Assembly (NCBI RefSeq): GCF_030409635.1
Contig: NZ_JAUFQF010000004.1
Location: 406,241 to 470,240, forward strand
Reading direction: 5' to 3'
DNA from: Vibrio agarivorans
GTDB lineage: Bacteria > Pseudomonadota > Gammaproteobacteria > Enterobacterales > Vibrionaceae
DNA: 64,000 nucleotides
Shown here piece by piece: positions 10,586-20,809 of the stretch; positions within the stretch are counted from its first letter, which is position 1; each line of letters begins with the position of its first letter. The translations under genes and the position numbers were made by a program. Below the pieces are notes generated by a model. The model saw nothing but the letters and a program-made list of their open reading frames with translations. It did no database searches and was not told where the DNA came from.

Positions 10586-12325
10586 TTACTCGTTCTTAAA
10601 ACGATTTTCATCAGGCGTTATATTCAAGATTTGTAACGCCCCTTTCATTATGTCTGCAAAGACAGGGCCTGCGACGGAACCACCATAGTAGTTATCACCT
10701 TGTGGTTCATTGACCACGACCACCAGCGCTAAGCGAGGGTCACTGGCAGGAGCCACCCCGGCAGTGTAGGCAAAATATTCATCACTATAGCCACCCGCTG
10801 CGGCTTTTCGAGATGTTCCCGTTTTTGCCGCCACACGGTAACCAGGTACAGCTGCTCGAGTGGCAGTGCCACCAGGTTGAGTGACCGTTTCTAGCATCGC
10901 TAAGACATTCTTTGCATGTTCTGGGTCAATCACTTGGCGTGATAAGTCTTGCTGATTGTTCTCGATAATATGAACCGGCTGATACTCACCATAGTTGCCC
11001 AAGGTCGCGTATGCGTGAGCCAATTGAAGTGGTGTGATTGAGAGTCCGTAACCAAAGGCAAGTGTCGCAATTTCAAACTGTGACCAACGGCGGCGGTTGG
11101 GAAAAATACCCGTACTCTCACCGATCAAGTTTAGGCCAGACGTTTGACCAAACCCAACGTTACTGTACATATCGAGAAGGTCTTCTAACGGCATATCTAG
11201 AGCCATTTTCGCGACTGCGATGTTGCTCGACTTTTTCAAAATCGTCGTGAGGTCAGCCTTGCCCACCTTGGAAGTATCACGCACACGGCTTCCACCCAGT
11301 GGCATGATGCCATTGCCTGTATCAATCACCGTATCGTAATCAACCGTGCCGTTTTGCAAAGCAGCCAAAACCACAAAGGGTTTGATTGTTGAGCCCGGCT
11401 CAAACGCATCAGTGATAACGCGGTTACGCATTTTAAAGCTTTGCAGGTCGTTACGGTTGTTTGGGTTATACGAGGGGGCATTAACCATCGCAAGCACAGC
11501 GCCCGTTTTTACATCGAGGAGCACGGCAGAGCCAGACGTCGCTCGGTGATCGGCAACCGATTGTTTGATCGCTCGGTAAGCAATCGCCTGTAGGCGCTGA
11601 TCAATCGTAAGATCAAGAGACTTACCCTCTTCTCGCTCTTCAAGGGCAATATTTTCAACCACTCGACCATAACGATCTTTACGGATAATGCGTTTACCCG
11701 CTTCGCCTGATAGCCACTTGTCGTAACTGCGCTCAACACCTTCGAGGCCATGGCCGTCAATGCCTGTCACACCAATAAGGTGAGCACTCACCTCCCCTGA
11801 AGGGTAATAGCGTCTAGACTCCGCTTTCAATCCAACACCGGCCAGCTTTAGCTCGCGTATATAGTTCGCCATGGCTGGGCTCACTTGACGTTGAAGATAA
11901 ACAAAGCGGCGACTAGGGTTTGCGGAGATACGCTCAAGCATTCCTTCACGCTCGATACCAAGTACATCTGCCAAGGCATACCAACGCTCAATATCGCTCA
12001 AGCCGTCTTCTTTGAAAATGGTGTAAGGATCCGCCCACACTGCCTCAACCGGCACACTCACCGCGAGTGGCTCACCATTTCGGTCAGAAATAATTCCTCG
12101 AGCAGAATGGAGTGTTTTAGCGCGAACAGAGCGCATGTCCCCCTGACGAATCAAGTTGTCAGGTTCAACAATTTGTATGTAGCCGATTCGGCCGACAAGC
12201 GCAGTAAAAACGCAGAAAATAGCACCCAATACAAGATAGAATCGCCATCTAATGAGTGGCGATTCAGCTTGGGTAGGCTCTTTTTCAGGCTCTGCTTTCT
12301 TTTTGGTACGTGACTTAGCGGTCAT
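10586..12325 (-). CDS. ftsI: Septal D,D-transpeptidase FtsI (PBP3)
   Basis: Inner-membrane class B penicillin-binding protein that cross-links septal peptidoglycan together with FtsW. It is 579 residues. A basic N-terminal tail is followed by one membrane segment (about residues 28-50). The dimerisation/pedestal domain contains RGIISDRNGEPLA. The transpeptidase motifs are STIK (312-315, nucleophile Ser312), SSN (366-368) and KTG (501-503). The start overlaps the ftsL stop by ATGA. It is the expected target of division-specific beta-lactams. Confidence 0.98.
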   Translation of the reverse strand: MTAKSRTKKKAEPEKEPTQAESPLIRWRFYLVLGAIFCVFTALVGRIGYIQIVEPDNLIRQGDMRSVRAKTLHSARGIISDRNGEPLAVSVPVEAVWADPYTIFKEDGLSDIERWYALADVLGIEREGMLERISANPSRRFVYLQRQVSPAMANYIRELKLAGVGLKAESRRYYPSGEVSAHLIGVTGIDGHGLEGVERSYDKWLSGEAGKRIIRKDRYGRVVENIALEEREEGKSLDLTIDQRLQAIAYRAIKQSVADHRATSGSAVLLDVKTGAVLAMVNAPSYNPNNRNDLQSFKMRNRVITDAFEPGSTIKPFVVLAALQNGTVDYDTVIDTGNGIMPLGGSRVRDTSKVGKADLTTILKKSSNIAVAKMALDMPLEDLLDMYSNVGFGQTSGLNLIGESTGIFPNRRRWSQFEIATLAFGYGLSITPLQLAHAYATLGNYGEYQPVHIIENNQQDLSRQVIDPEHAKNVLAMLETVTQPGGTATRAAVPGYRVAAKTGTSRKAAAGGYSDEYFAYTAGVAPASDPRLALVVVVNEPQGDNYYGGSVAGPVFADIMKGALQILNITPDENRFKNE

Positions 12326-12639
12326 TTTAGAGATACCAAGACTTCCTTATCTGCATCTGGTCGCTTCATTTCTAGCTCTTGAATGGCGAGTTGCTCAACT
12401 CGGCTATGCTCTGCTAGGGCTGTTTCCTCCAGCAGTAAGTTGCGCCATTCATTGCCTAGGCGCTCACGCTCAACCAGAGCGACATCTTTATCAGTAATTG
12501 CGGTGCGAGATTGGTGAGTAACAAATACCACCCCCATCGCACTCACGAGTAGCGTCAACATAAGCAACAACGGAACGCGCCCTGCAGTGAGCACATCCAT
12601 GGCAATAACTTTGGCGAGGTTTGGCGCGTTGTTGCTCAT
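12322..12639 (-). CDS. ftsL: Cell division protein FtsL
   Basis: Small bitopic divisome protein that forms a coiled coil with FtsB and bridges FtsQ to FtsW/FtsI. It is 105 residues with one hydrophobic segment (VPLLLMLTLLVSAMGVVFVTHQ, about residues 18-39). A periplasmic heptad-like helix follows, rich in Glu, Leu and Arg (DVALVERERLGNEWRNLLLEE). Identity rests on size, topology, coiled coil and position between rsmH and ftsI, since this family diverges in sequence. Confidence 0.94.
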   Translation of the reverse strand: MSNNAPNLAKVIAMDVLTAGRVPLLLMLTLLVSAMGVVFVTHQSRTAITDKDVALVERERLGNEWRNLLLEETALAEHSRVEQLAIQELEMKRPDADKEVLVSLK

Positions 12640-12651
12640 TTTTCTATGTTC

Positions 12652-13602
12652 TTAGAGTTTTTCCGCTAAGCGAAGAACCGAACTACGAGAGCGTGGGTTC
12701 ATCTCCACTTCTTCTTTGGATGGTTTAATCGCTTTACTTGCTGCTTTTAGGTTGGCACTACCCAGAGCACTGATTTGTGCTTCTGTCATTGGAATGCCGT
12801 GTGGTACCTCTGGTCCACGACTCTCTTTACGGATAAAACGCTTAACCATTCGATCTTCTAACGAGTGGAAGCTAATCACCGAAAGGCGGCCTTGTGGAGC
12901 CAAAATGCTCGCAGCCCCCTTCAGAGCGGTATCGATCTCTTCCAGCTCACTGTTGATGTAAATACGGAACGCTTGGAATGCACGTGTTGCTGGGTGCTTC
13001 TTCTCTTTAAAACTCTTTGGAGCGGCATCCGAAATCAGTTTTGCCAGCTGCCCAGTTCTCGTGAGCGGTTCGTTCTCTTCATTTTCACGGTACGCGACGA
13101 TTGCCTTAGCAATGCGGCGTGCGTGCTTATCCTCACCAAATTCACGAATCACCCAAGTGATGTCATCAAGATCAGCTTCCATCAGCCATTGAGCCACTGA
13201 AATGCCCGATGTAGGGTCCATACGCATATCAAGCGGGCCATCTTTCATAAAGCTGAAACCACGCTCTGCATCATCTAGCTGAGGTGAAGACACACCAAGA
13301 TCAAGTAACACACCATCAACCTTGCCCACTAAGCCATATTGCTGTGCATACTCTGCCATGCCAGAGAATGGGCCGTGAATAATAGTAAAACGAGGATCGT
13401 CAATTTTACCCGCCTCTGCGATGGCTTGAGGGTCTCGGTCAATACTATAAAGACGACCATTTTCGCCCAACTTTGAAAGAATTGTGCGGCTATGCCCACC
13501 TCGACCAAATGTGCCATCGATATATACGCCATCCGGCTTGATGGCTAAGCCATCGATAGACTCATTAAGTAAAACTGAAATGTGTTGGAATGATTCGCTC
13601 AT
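12652..13602 (-). CDS. rsmH: 16S rRNA (cytosine1402-N4)-methyltransferase RsmH
   Basis: SAM-dependent enzyme that methylates N4 of C1402 in the 16S rRNA P-site; RsmI, encoded nearby, adds the 2'-O-methyl to the same nucleotide. I start at [12 protein letters not shown] (ATG at 13602), giving the usual 316 residues. An upstream in-frame ATG exists at 13629 but adds nine residues not typical of the family. Motifs include [11 protein letters not shown] (SAM loop), [14 protein letters not shown] and the C-terminal [10 protein letters not shown]. It is the first gene of the dcw cluster here. mraZ, which precedes it in E. coli, is absent from its usual place. Confidence 0.97.
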   Translation of the reverse strand: MSESFQHISVLLNESIDGLAIKPDGVYIDGTFGRGGHSRTILSKLGENGRLYSIDRDPQAIAEAGKIDDPRFTIIHGPFSGMAEYAQQYGLVGKVDGVLLDLGVSSPQLDDAERGFSFMKDGPLDMRMDPTSGISVAQWLMEADLDDITWVIREFGEDKHARRIAKAIVAYRENEENEPLTRTGQLAKLISDAAPKSFKEKKHPATRAFQAFRIYINSELEEIDTALKGAASILAPQGRLSVISFHSLEDRMVKRFIRKESRGPEVPHGIPMTEAQISALGSANLKAASKAIKPSKEEVEMNPRSRSSVLRLAEKL

Positions 13603-13765
13603 GGTGTTCTCATCGGCTACGGCATACATCAGTAAAGAGTAGGCGGCAATAATCGTTAATGGTATTCAGTGTACTGATTTAACGCCACATCGCCACTGTT
13701 AGCATCACGCATGCTGTGATTTCTCGCTAAGTTTACGGTTTATAGAGGCATTTTCGTCAGCAAAA

Positions 13766-13801
13766 AGCAAAAAACCCACCACAACAGATGTCATGGTGGG
13801 T
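13766..13801 (-). terminator. Intrinsic terminator of rnpB
   Basis: Perfect 8-bp stem ACCCACCA (13774-13781) with TGGTGGGT (13794-13801). On the minus strand it is followed by a run of T (complement of 13766-13773). It lies just past the mature 3' end of rnpB and separates it from rsmH, so the dcw cluster needs its own promoter in about 13603-13765. I could not identify that promoter with confidence. Confidence 0.88.
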
Positions 13802-13808
13802 CTCGAAT

Positions 13809-14238
<430 letters not shown>

Positions 14239-14246
14239 GGTGGCGG

Positions 14247-14275
14247 ATTGTATAGAGTTCTCACTAGGGTGTCTA
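14247..14275 (-). promoter_or_regulatory. Sigma-70 promoter of rnpB
   Basis: On the minus strand, TAGACA (14275-14270) and TACAAT (14252-14247) are separated by exactly 17 bp, each one mismatch from consensus. The -10 ends 8 nt before the predicted mature 5' end at 14238. This is a strong match for a stable-RNA promoter and agrees with the predicted 5' end. Confidence 0.8.
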
Positions 14276-14302
14276 GGTAAAACTCACATCCAAACCAAAA
14301 GA

Positions 14303-15169
14303 TTAATTACTCAGGTTTTCCAGGCCCCACTTGTAGAGAGCATTTTTCTTCAAGTTATAGATTTCAGCGCACAATGCTGCTGCTTTTTTAAGCGGCAACT
14401 CTTTGACCAAGATCGTCAGCATTCGAGTCACTTCATCAGGAATGGTATCGCTCGCTTCTTCGCGGTAGCCGTGCACCAGCAACACCATTTCTCCACGCTG
14501 TTGGTTTTCGTCACTGCGTACCCATTCAACAAGCTCACCTAGTGGCATGTTTCGAATCGTCTCAAACGTTTTTGTCAGCTCGCGTGCAATAGCGACTTCA
14601 CGCTCTGGCCCTAAGATAGCGAGCATGTCATCTAAAGAGTCGAGAATACGATGTGGCGATTCATAGAAAATACAGGTGCGCTCTGCTTTAGCAATTTCTA
14701 GGAACTTATCTTTGCGTCCTTTGCTTTTCGCTGGCAGAAAACCTTCAAAGCTAAACCGATCCGATGGTAATCCCGATGCACTCAATGCCGTAATCACCGC
14801 GCAAGCCCCTGGCAATGGCACAACTCTAACATCGGCCTGACGACACTGATTAACTAAGTGGTATCCTGGATCACTGATTAACGGAGTACCTGCATCAGAC
14901 ACTAACGCAATCGACTTTCCTTGTTGCAACTTATCAACAAGCGCTTGCGCTTTCTGCTGCTCATTGTGATCATGGAGCGGATAAGTTTTGGTATTAATAC
15001 CAAAGTGAGACAATAATTTACCTGTGTGGCGTGTATCTTCCGCCGCGATCAGATCCACAGAAGAGAGCACATCGATAGCTCGTTGTGTGATATCCGCTAG
15101 ATTACCAATCGGAGTTGGTACAATATAGAGCGTAGGAAGGTCGTTAGGGATTGTTTTACTGTTGGTCAT
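14303..15169 (-). CDS. rsmI: 16S rRNA (cytidine1402-2'-O)-methyltransferase RsmI
   Basis: Tetrapyrrole-methylase-fold SAM enzyme acting on C1402 of 16S rRNA, the same base modified by RsmH. It is 288 residues. Signature [18 protein letters not shown] at the N-terminus, then [29 protein letters not shown] and [12 protein letters not shown]. It is divergent from lpoA with a 182-nt gap and lies directly upstream of rnpB on the same strand, which nevertheless has its own promoter. Confidence 0.97.
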   Translation of the reverse strand: MTNSKTIPNDLPTLYIVPTPIGNLADITQRAIDVLSSVDLIAAEDTRHTGKLLSHFGINTKTYPLHDHNEQQKAQALVDKLQQGKSIALVSDAGTPLISDPGYHLVNQCRQADVRVVPLPGACAVITALSASGLPSDRFSFEGFLPAKSKGRKDKFLEIAKAERTCIFYESPHRILDSLDDMLAILGPEREVAIARELTKTFETIRNMPLGELVEWVRSDENQQRGEMVLLVHGYREEASDTIPDEVTRMLTILVKELPLKKAAALCAEIYNLKKNALYKWGLENLSN

Positions 15170-15351
15170 TTGTTTACCATCACATCAACGATTACTATAT
15201 ACCTTAATAACTTACTGATGCAGCAAAGCGACAAGCACCACTCACCGCTAAGCCTATTAAAGCAATTCAGTGAGTCATAACTCATTAACCGTGCTACGTC
15301 TTCAAGCATGAAGGGTGTAGATTTAATTTAACACGCACAAGAATAGAGCGC

Positions 15352-17163
15352 ATGGCAAAAAAGAATCATAAAAAATGGAGTGTACCACGCTTACTCACTC
15401 CTGTAGCACTCGCAATGACGATTGCGGCTTGTTCATCGACCCCTCAGGTGCCTGATAGCGTCGACATTACCCAAGATCCTGTTCAAGATTCTCAAACCTA
15501 CCTTATTCGTGCCGATAGCACGCAGGATAGTCTTCAAGCCGACTGGTTGATCATGGCCCTCAAAGCTGCGATTAAAGAAGGTGATGATGACCTGGCCTCA
15601 CGCTTAATCACGCGTATTCAGCGCCTCTCGTTGTCGCCAATTCAGCAAGCTGAATGGCAACTAAGCCGCGCCGACTTATACCGACAACTTGGCGAATATT
15701 CCACCGCCATCAGTGGTTTGAACTTCCAGCCTAACTGGGATCTACCAGCAGAGCAGTGGGAAGAGTATTACGAACTGCGTGCAGACCTGTTTGAGCAGCA
15801 ATCAAGTTACTTCAATGCCAATCGTGAACTCGTTGCGATGGCGCAATACGCTCCGGCTTCTAGCCAGCAACTGCTCAGTGAGCGAATTTGGAGTAACTTT
15901 GCGCAGTACGATGGCAACCAGCTCAACCGTTTAGCCGTCAACCAGAATGAAGCTGTTTTAGCTGGCTGGCTGGATCTCGCAAGAATCTTCAAAACACAGC
16001 AAGGTAATATTGCCGGCTTGAAGAGCACCTTAGACAATTGGATGGACGCCAACTCTCAGCACCCAGCCGCTTTTTATACGCCCAAAGCGATTACTGAGAT
16101 ATTAGCTTTAGAGATCAGCCTGCCATCGAAGACAGCCTTGCTACTGCCTCTTAGTGGCAAATACAAAGGTCAGTCAGAGTTGATTCGTGAAGGTTTTATT
16201 CTTGCGATGATGAATGATGACAATCGCGATCCTGACAGTCACCTTATTGTGATTGATACGACCGATATCTCAAGCCAAGACCTCAAGAGCCAGATCATCG
16301 ACAACCAAGTTGATTTTATTGTCGGCCCACTGAAAAAAAGCAGTGTCGAGATGCTCCAAGAGATACAAGGCAGCTTACCTACGCCAATTCCAACGCTGGC
16401 GCTCAACATCCCAGAAGACATTGAGACGGGGTACGGCACTTGTTACTTAGCTCTATCACCAGAGCAAGAGGTTGCCCAGGCAGCAAAATACCTAGCAGAG
16501 GAAGGCTATCAATTCCCGCTGATTTTGGCGCCAAACAACAATCTGGGTAAACGTGTGACCAAAGCCTTCCAAGAGGAGTGGGCGCAGCAGGCAACAACAC
16601 CCGCTGCAGTCGATTTATTTGCCAATAAGAATCAGCTACAACGTAATATCAATAATGTGTTTGGTTTGCAGCAAAGCCAACAGCGTATCGCGCAAATGTC
16701 GACGATTCTAGGCACCGAGTTAGAGACCCAAGCCCGTAGCCGACGTGATATAGACTCGGTTTATATCGTTGCTGATAGCTCTGATTTGACCTTAATCAAG
16801 CCATTTATAGAGGTTGCGATCAACCCTGACACCACACCACCTAAGCTGTTTTCAAGCTCACGCAGTAATAGTAGCTCGAAGCAGTATGAAGACCTTACCG
16901 GCGTGATCTTTAGTGATATTCCTCTGCTGATTCAACCTGATCAAGATCTCAAGGCTCAGATGGATAACCTTTGGCCAAGCGGTTCCAAAGCGCAACGTCG
17001 CTTACAAGCATTGGGAATGGACGCGTACCTGTTGATGCTGGATTTACCACAAATGAAGGTGGTGCCTGAAACGCGCATAGATGGCAATACTGGTCGCTTG
17101 AGCATCAATGAGCAATGTGTCGTTGAACGTGAAATCAGCTGGGCGGAGTATGGGACTTTTTAG
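15352..17163 (+). CDS. lpoA: Outer-membrane lipoprotein LpoA, activator of PBP1a
   Basis: Lipoprotein that reaches through peptidoglycan to stimulate the bifunctional synthase PBP1a. It is 603 residues. The signal peptide ends in a lipobox with Cys27 (TIAACSS). The N-terminal half is helical, TPR-like. The C-terminal half, from about residue 260 (ALLLPLSGKYKGQSELIREGF), resembles a periplasmic-binding fold (LppC family). It is first gene of a plus-strand run lpoA-yraN-diaA-dolP, as in E. coli, and overlaps the start of yraN. Confidence 0.95.
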   Translation: MAKKNHKKWSVPRLLTPVALAMTIAACSSTPQVPDSVDITQDPVQDSQTYLIRADSTQDSLQADWLIMALKAAIKEGDDDLASRLITRIQRLSLSPIQQAEWQLSRADLYRQLGEYSTAISGLNFQPNWDLPAEQWEEYYELRADLFEQQSSYFNANRELVAMAQYAPASSQQLLSERIWSNFAQYDGNQLNRLAVNQNEAVLAGWLDLARIFKTQQGNIAGLKSTLDNWMDANSQHPAAFYTPKAITEILALEISLPSKTALLLPLSGKYKGQSELIREGFILAMMNDDNRDPDSHLIVIDTTDISSQDLKSQIIDNQVDFIVGPLKKSSVEMLQEIQGSLPTPIPTLALNIPEDIETGYGTCYLALSPEQEVAQAAKYLAEEGYQFPLILAPNNNLGKRVTKAFQEEWAQQATTPAAVDLFANKNQLQRNINNVFGLQQSQQRIAQMSTILGTELETQARSRRDIDSVYIVADSSDLTLIKPFIEVAINPDTTPPKLFSSSRSNSSSKQYEDLTGVIFSDIPLLIQPDQDLKAQMDNLWPSGSKAQRRLQALGMDAYLLMLDLPQMKVVPETRIDGNTGRLSINEQCVVEREISWAEYGTF

Positions 17164-17563
17164 TCGGACGAAGCTGGCCTCTCGGTCAGCATCAACAGCC
17201 ACTAATAACAAACAATCCGGACACCACTACGAAACCTTGGCGTTGCAGCATCTGCAACGCCAAGGGATGACACTCATCTCACGCAACTTTAGTGCAAAAT
17301 GTGGCGAGATCGACCTTATTATGCGTGATAGTGAAACTATTGTGTTTATTGAGGTAAAATACCGTCAACATGCCCAATACGGTCACGCCGCTGAAGCTGT
17401 GACGCCCAAAAAAGCTCGGCGCGTCATGAAAACAGCCCAAGTTTGGCTTGCCAAGAACAACCTATCCGTTCACAACACCGATATGCGGTTTGATGTTGTT
17501 GCCTTACATAAACAAGGCCAACAGGTTGAATGGATTAAGAGTGCACTAACTGAAATATATTAG
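17150..17563 (+). CDS. yraN: YraN family endonuclease-like protein (UPF0102)
   Basis: Conserved small protein with a restriction-endonuclease-like core: GEIDLIMRDSETIVFIEVKYR holds the acidic/ExK-type residues of that fold. No function is firmly established. I start at ATG 17150 (MGLFSRTK), giving 137 residues; the start overlaps the end of lpoA by 14 nt. An upstream in-frame start at 17108 would lie wholly inside lpoA. It is followed after 9 nt by diaA. Confidence 0.88.
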   Translation: MGLFSRTKLASRSASTATNNKQSGHHYETLALQHLQRQGMTLISRNFSAKCGEIDLIMRDSETIVFIEVKYRQHAQYGHAAEAVTPKKARRVMKTAQVWLAKNNLSVHNTDMRFDVVALHKQGQQVEWIKSALTEIY

Positions 17564-17572
17564 GATTAATCA

Positions 17573-18163
17573 ATGCTAGACAGCATTAAAGACAGCTTCA
17601 CCGAGAGTATTCAAATTCAAATCGCCGCAGCAGAAGCACTACCCGATGCGATAATGCACGCCGCTCAGGCCGTGGTCACTAGCCTACTCAACGGCAACAA
17701 GATCCTTTGTTGTGGTAATGGCGGATCATCCGCCAATGCCCAGCTGTTCACCTCTTGTTTAGTTAATCGCTTTGAAACTGAACGTCCTAGCCTACCTGCA
17801 ATCGCATTAACCGCAGACAATACGACCTTAACCGCGGTAGCAAACGACTACCACTACGACGAGATTTTCTCAAAGCAGGTTCGTGCATTTGGTCAAACTG
17901 GCGATATCTTGCTAGCCATCTCAACCAGTGGTAACAGCAAAAATATCATCAAAGCGATGGAAGCAGCCGTCACTCGCGATATGACTATCATCGCCTTTAC
18001 AGGCAAAGATGGCGGTGAAATGGCTGGCTTACTGGGCGAAAATGATGTTGAAATCCGTATTCCATCCCACCGAACAGCGCGCATCCATGAGGTTCATATG
18101 GTGACGCTGCACTGCTTATGTGACTTGGTGGATCAAGTTCTATTTCCAGCCCATGAAGAGTAA
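17573..18163 (+). CDS. diaA: DnaA initiator-associating protein DiaA (SIS domain)
   Basis: Tetrameric SIS-domain protein that binds DnaA and promotes timely replication initiation at oriC. It is 196 residues. SIS motifs include [31 protein letters not shown] and [14 protein letters not shown]. It is close in sequence to the sugar isomerase GmhA. Position between yraN and dolP, as in E. coli, decides for DiaA. It is probably cotranscribed with both neighbours (9 nt and 3 nt gaps). Confidence 0.93.
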   Translation: MLDSIKDSFTESIQIQIAAAEALPDAIMHAAQAVVTSLLNGNKILCCGNGGSSANAQLFTSCLVNRFETERPSLPAIALTADNTTLTAVANDYHYDEIFSKQVRAFGQTGDILLAISTSGNSKNIIKAMEAAVTRDMTIIAFTGKDGGEMAGLLGENDVEIRIPSHRTARIHEVHMVTLHCLCDLVDQVLFPAHEE

Positions 18164-18166
18164 ACA

Positions 18167-18736
18167 ATGAAGTTATTTAAACTCTTAGCTACCGCAGCGC
18201 TAACCATCAGCCTAACAGGATGTGCAGGTTTGTTTCTCGCTGGCGCAGCAACCACTGCAACAATTGTGACAGACACACGCTCGACTTCTGAAATGTGGCG
18301 TGACAACAACATTGAGTTTGAAGTGGCGTCAATCACCAGCAAAACACCGTATGTGGATAATGTACGAGTAACAAGCAGTGCTTATAAAGGCATTGTTGTG
18401 CTGATGGGTCAAACCAACGATGAAACCCTAATGGCAGAGCTTATCGACGACGTGAAAGAGATTGAGGGCGTGACAGATGTCTATGACCAAGTTCGTCAAC
18501 GTGAGCCCCTTTCAGTTTCTGGTATTAGCCGTGATAGTTGGATAACCACCAAGGTAAAGTCTGCCTTATTGACAGAAAAAGAGTTAAATGGCGTCAAAGT
18601 TAAAGTCATCACCGAAGACGAAGAGGTCTTTTTACTTGGCTACGTCTCTCATCACCATGCAGATATCGCGACCGACGTGGCGAGAAATATCTCCGGCGTA
18701 AAGAAGGTTGTGCGAGCTTTTCAATACGGTGACTAG
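18167..18736 (+). CDS. dolP: BON-domain outer-membrane lipoprotein DolP
   Basis: Lipoprotein needed for outer-membrane integrity, formerly YraP. It is 189 residues. The signal peptide ends at a lipobox with Cys19 (LTGCAG). Two BON domains follow: about residues 45-115 (VTSSAYKGIVVLMGQ) and 120-188 (VKSALLTEKELNGVKVKVI). It starts 3 nt after the diaA stop and is the last gene of the lpoA run, before a bidirectional terminator. Confidence 0.95.
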   Translation: MKLFKLLATAALTISLTGCAGLFLAGAATTATIVTDTRSTSEMWRDNNIEFEVASITSKTPYVDNVRVTSSAYKGIVVLMGQTNDETLMAELIDDVKEIEGVTDVYDQVRQREPLSVSGISRDSWITTKVKSALLTEKELNGVKVKVITEDEEVFLLGYVSHHHADIATDVARNISGVKKVVRAFQYGD

Positions 18737-18766
18737 TCACCCAAGGCTTACAACAAACAATAGGCA

Positions 18767-18799
18767 TAAAAAAAGCAGCGAATATCGCTGCTTTTTTTT
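18767..18799. terminator. Bidirectional terminator between dolP and sspB
   Basis: AAAAGCAGCGA (18771-18781) pairs with TCGCTGCTTTT (18785-18795), with A runs on the left and T runs on the right. It can therefore serve dolP (+) and sspB (-), which converge here. Confidence 0.88.
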
Positions 18800-18815
18800 G
18801 TTCATCGCGGTTAAT

Positions 18816-19319
18816 TTACTTAACCACTCGTAAACTTGGTTTGCCTTTCGGGCGGGGTGTTGGTTCTGAATCTGAAGCCTCTGATTCAGCTTGCGTTTCA
18901 GAAGCGACTGACAAGTGCTCACCACCTTCAGTCGATTCATCAGCGATAGCCTCAGTTGACTCAAAGTCTTCTTCTTCAATGCTTCCCATGTAGGCCTCTT
19001 CAGGCTCAAACATGGTGCCTGCACCGTTCTCACGAGCATAGATCGCTTGAACAGCATAAAGTGGCACAATCACAGAGTGAGGACGGCCACTAAAACGAGC
19101 ATTAAACATGATCGCTTCGTTGCCAAGCTCTAAGTTACCCACCGCACGAGGAGCTACATTCAAGATAATCTGACCATCCTGAACAAACTCCATCGGCACA
19201 CGCACACCACTCATCGTTGCATCAACAACAAGGTGTGGCGTTAAATCATTATCAACCAGCCACTCATAGAACGCCCTTAACAGGTATGGGCGTCTTGGTG
19301 TCATGTTAGATACGTCCAT
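18816..19319 (-). CDS. sspB: ClpXP protease specificity-enhancing factor SspB
   Basis: Adaptor that delivers ssrA-tagged and other substrates to ClpXP. It is 167 residues from ATG 19319 (MDVSNMTPRRPYLLRAFYEWL); a TTG sits just before it. The folded substrate-binding domain spans about residues 1-112. An acidic flexible linker follows, then the terminal LRVVK, which is the ClpX-binding (XB) motif of the family. It lies 11 nt downstream of sspA, as usual. Confidence 0.96.
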   Translation of the reverse strand: MDVSNMTPRRPYLLRAFYEWLVDNDLTPHLVVDATMSGVRVPMEFVQDGQIILNVAPRAVGNLELGNEAIMFNARFSGRPHSVIVPLYAVQAIYARENGAGTMFEPEEAYMGSIEEEDFESTEAIADESTEGGEHLSVASETQAESEASDSEPTPRPKGKPSLRVVK

Positions 19320-19330
19320 CAACCTGCCTA

Positions 19331-19966
19331 TTAACGAGTCAGGCGCATTTCACGCTCTGCTTCAGTCAAAGATGCTAGGAATGAGTCACGCTCGAATACG
19401 CGGTTCATGTAAACCTTGATCTCTTTTGAACCTGGGCCAGAAAGCTCGATACCCATTGATGGTAGACGCCACAATAGTGGTGCTAGGTAGCAATCAATTA
19501 GGCTGAACTCTTCACTCATGAAGTACTCGTATTCTGCAAAGATAGGACCCAGAGTTAGTAGGTCGTTGCGCAGTTTATTACGTGCTGCTTCTGCTTCTTC
19601 AGCATTACCTTTGATCACTTTCTCTGCGAGAGAGTACCAGTTGCGCTCAATGCGGTAGATCATTAGACGGCTGCTACCACGAGCAACAGGGTAAACAGGC
19701 ATTAGTGGCGGATGAGGGAAACGCTCATCAAGGTATTCCATAATAATTTTAGAATCGTACAGAGCCAGTTCACGGTCCACTAGTGTTGGGACTGTTTTGT
19801 ATGGGTTTAGCTCAGCTAGCTCTGCAGGAAGGTTGTTTTCATCTACCAGCTCGACTTCTACACTAACGCCTTTCTCAGCTAGAACGATACGAACCTGATG
19901 GCTATACAAATCAGATGCACTTGAAAATAGCGTCATCACAGAACGTTTATTGGCAGCTACAGCCAT
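19331..19966 (-). CDS. sspA: Stringent starvation protein A (SspA)
   Basis: GST-fold protein that binds RNA polymerase and alters transcription in stationary phase and acid stress. It is 211 residues from the ATG at 19966 (MAVAANKRSVMTLFSS), chosen because GGAGG lies 5 nt upstream. The thioredoxin-like N-terminus contains LYSHQVRIVLAEKGV and the PYKTVPTLVDRE segment. It forms an operon with sspB and lies below the petABC terminator. Confidence 0.96.
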   Translation of the reverse strand: MAVAANKRSVMTLFSSASDLYSHQVRIVLAEKGVSVEVELVDENNLPAELAELNPYKTVPTLVDRELALYDSKIIMEYLDERFPHPPLMPVYPVARGSSRLMIYRIERNWYSLAEKVIKGNAEEAEAARNKLRNDLLTLGPIFAEYEYFMSEEFSLIDCYLAPLLWRLPSMGIELSGPGSKEIKVYMNRVFERDSFLASLTEAEREMRLTR

Positions 19967-20000
19967 GGAGCCCTCCAGCACACTTACAAAATAATTGAGA

Positions 20001-20031
20001 TAAAAAAATAATGGAGGCTAAGCCTCCATTA
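20001..20031 (-). terminator. Terminator after petC
   Basis: AATGGAGGC (20010-20018) pairs with GCCTCCATT (20022-20030) around a 3-nt loop. On the minus strand the stem is followed by ATTTTTTTAT. It separates petABC from sspAB, which follow on the same strand. Confidence 0.8.
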
Positions 20032-20071
20032 CTTCATAAAATTTGGAAATTAGCACAGTATGATAGCACAA

Positions 20072-20809
20072 TTAGTGCACATCACGCCAATATTCTTTCT
20101 TCAGTAACACAACAATGATAGTGAAGATGACAAGGAAACCCATCACCCACCAACCAAGTGCATGACGCTCTAGTTTCACTGGATCTCCGGAATATTCAAG
20201 GAAGTTCACCAAATCACGAACCGCATTGTCATACTCTTCTTGATTCAGTTCACCAGTGCCATCGGCTTTCACGCCCACTACCGTTTGTTTCTCTTCGCCA
20301 TCAACAACTTTAGTTGCGTAAATAGGCTCTGGGATACCTTGCAGCTCTTCAAGCACATGTGGCATACCGACGCTTGGGAACACATAGTTGTTGACACCAA
20401 ACGGACGAGAATCATCTTTATAGAACGCGCGCAAGTAGGTGTAGAGCCAGTCTGTACCACGTACACGAGCAACTAACGTCAAGTCTGGTGGTGGAGCACC
20501 AAACCAAGCAGCCGCGGATGTTTGAGGAATCGCGTTAGTCATCAAGTCGCCAATTTTGGCTTCTGGATCAAACATCAAATTCTCTTTCATCAGGTCATGA
20601 GGAATACCTAAATCATCAGCCACACGCTCATAACGTTGATATTCAGCTGCATGACATCCGAAACAGTAGTTCATGAACAACTTGGCACCATTTTGCAGTG
20701 ATGCTTGATCAGACATGTCATTGTTGGCTTTGTCTAACGGAACACTCACCGCCGCTGCCATCGCCAATGAAGGCAGCATTGCAAATAAAACTAAAATCCA
20801 TTTTTTCAT
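20072..20809 (-). CDS. petC: Cytochrome c1 of the bc1 complex
   Basis: Haem c subunit of ubiquinol-cytochrome c reductase. It is 245 residues. A cleavable signal peptide (about residues 1-19) precedes the haem-binding CFGCH at 49-53, and PSVGMPHVLEEL holds a likely axial Met. One C-terminal membrane anchor (WWVMGFLVIFTIIVVLL) leaves the haem domain in the periplasm. The start overlaps the petB stop by ATGA. Confidence 0.97.
   Translation of the reverse strand: MKKWILVLFAMLPSLAMAAAVSVPLDKANNDMSDQASLQNGAKLFMNYCFGCHAAEYQRYERVADDLGIPHDLMKENLMFDPEAKIGDLMTNAIPQTSAAAWFGAPPPDLTLVARVRGTDWLYTYLRAFYKDDSRPFGVNNYVFPSVGMPHVLEELQGIPEPIYATKVVDGEEKQTVVGVKADGTGELNQEEYDNAVRDLVNFLEYSGDPVKLERHALGWWVMGFLVIFTIIVVLLKKEYWRDVH

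Noticed and set aside
17573-18163. GmhA (sedoheptulose-7-phosphate isomerase) instead of DiaA
   Set aside because: The SIS folds are similar, but the yraN-diaA-dolP context and overall sequence fit DiaA.
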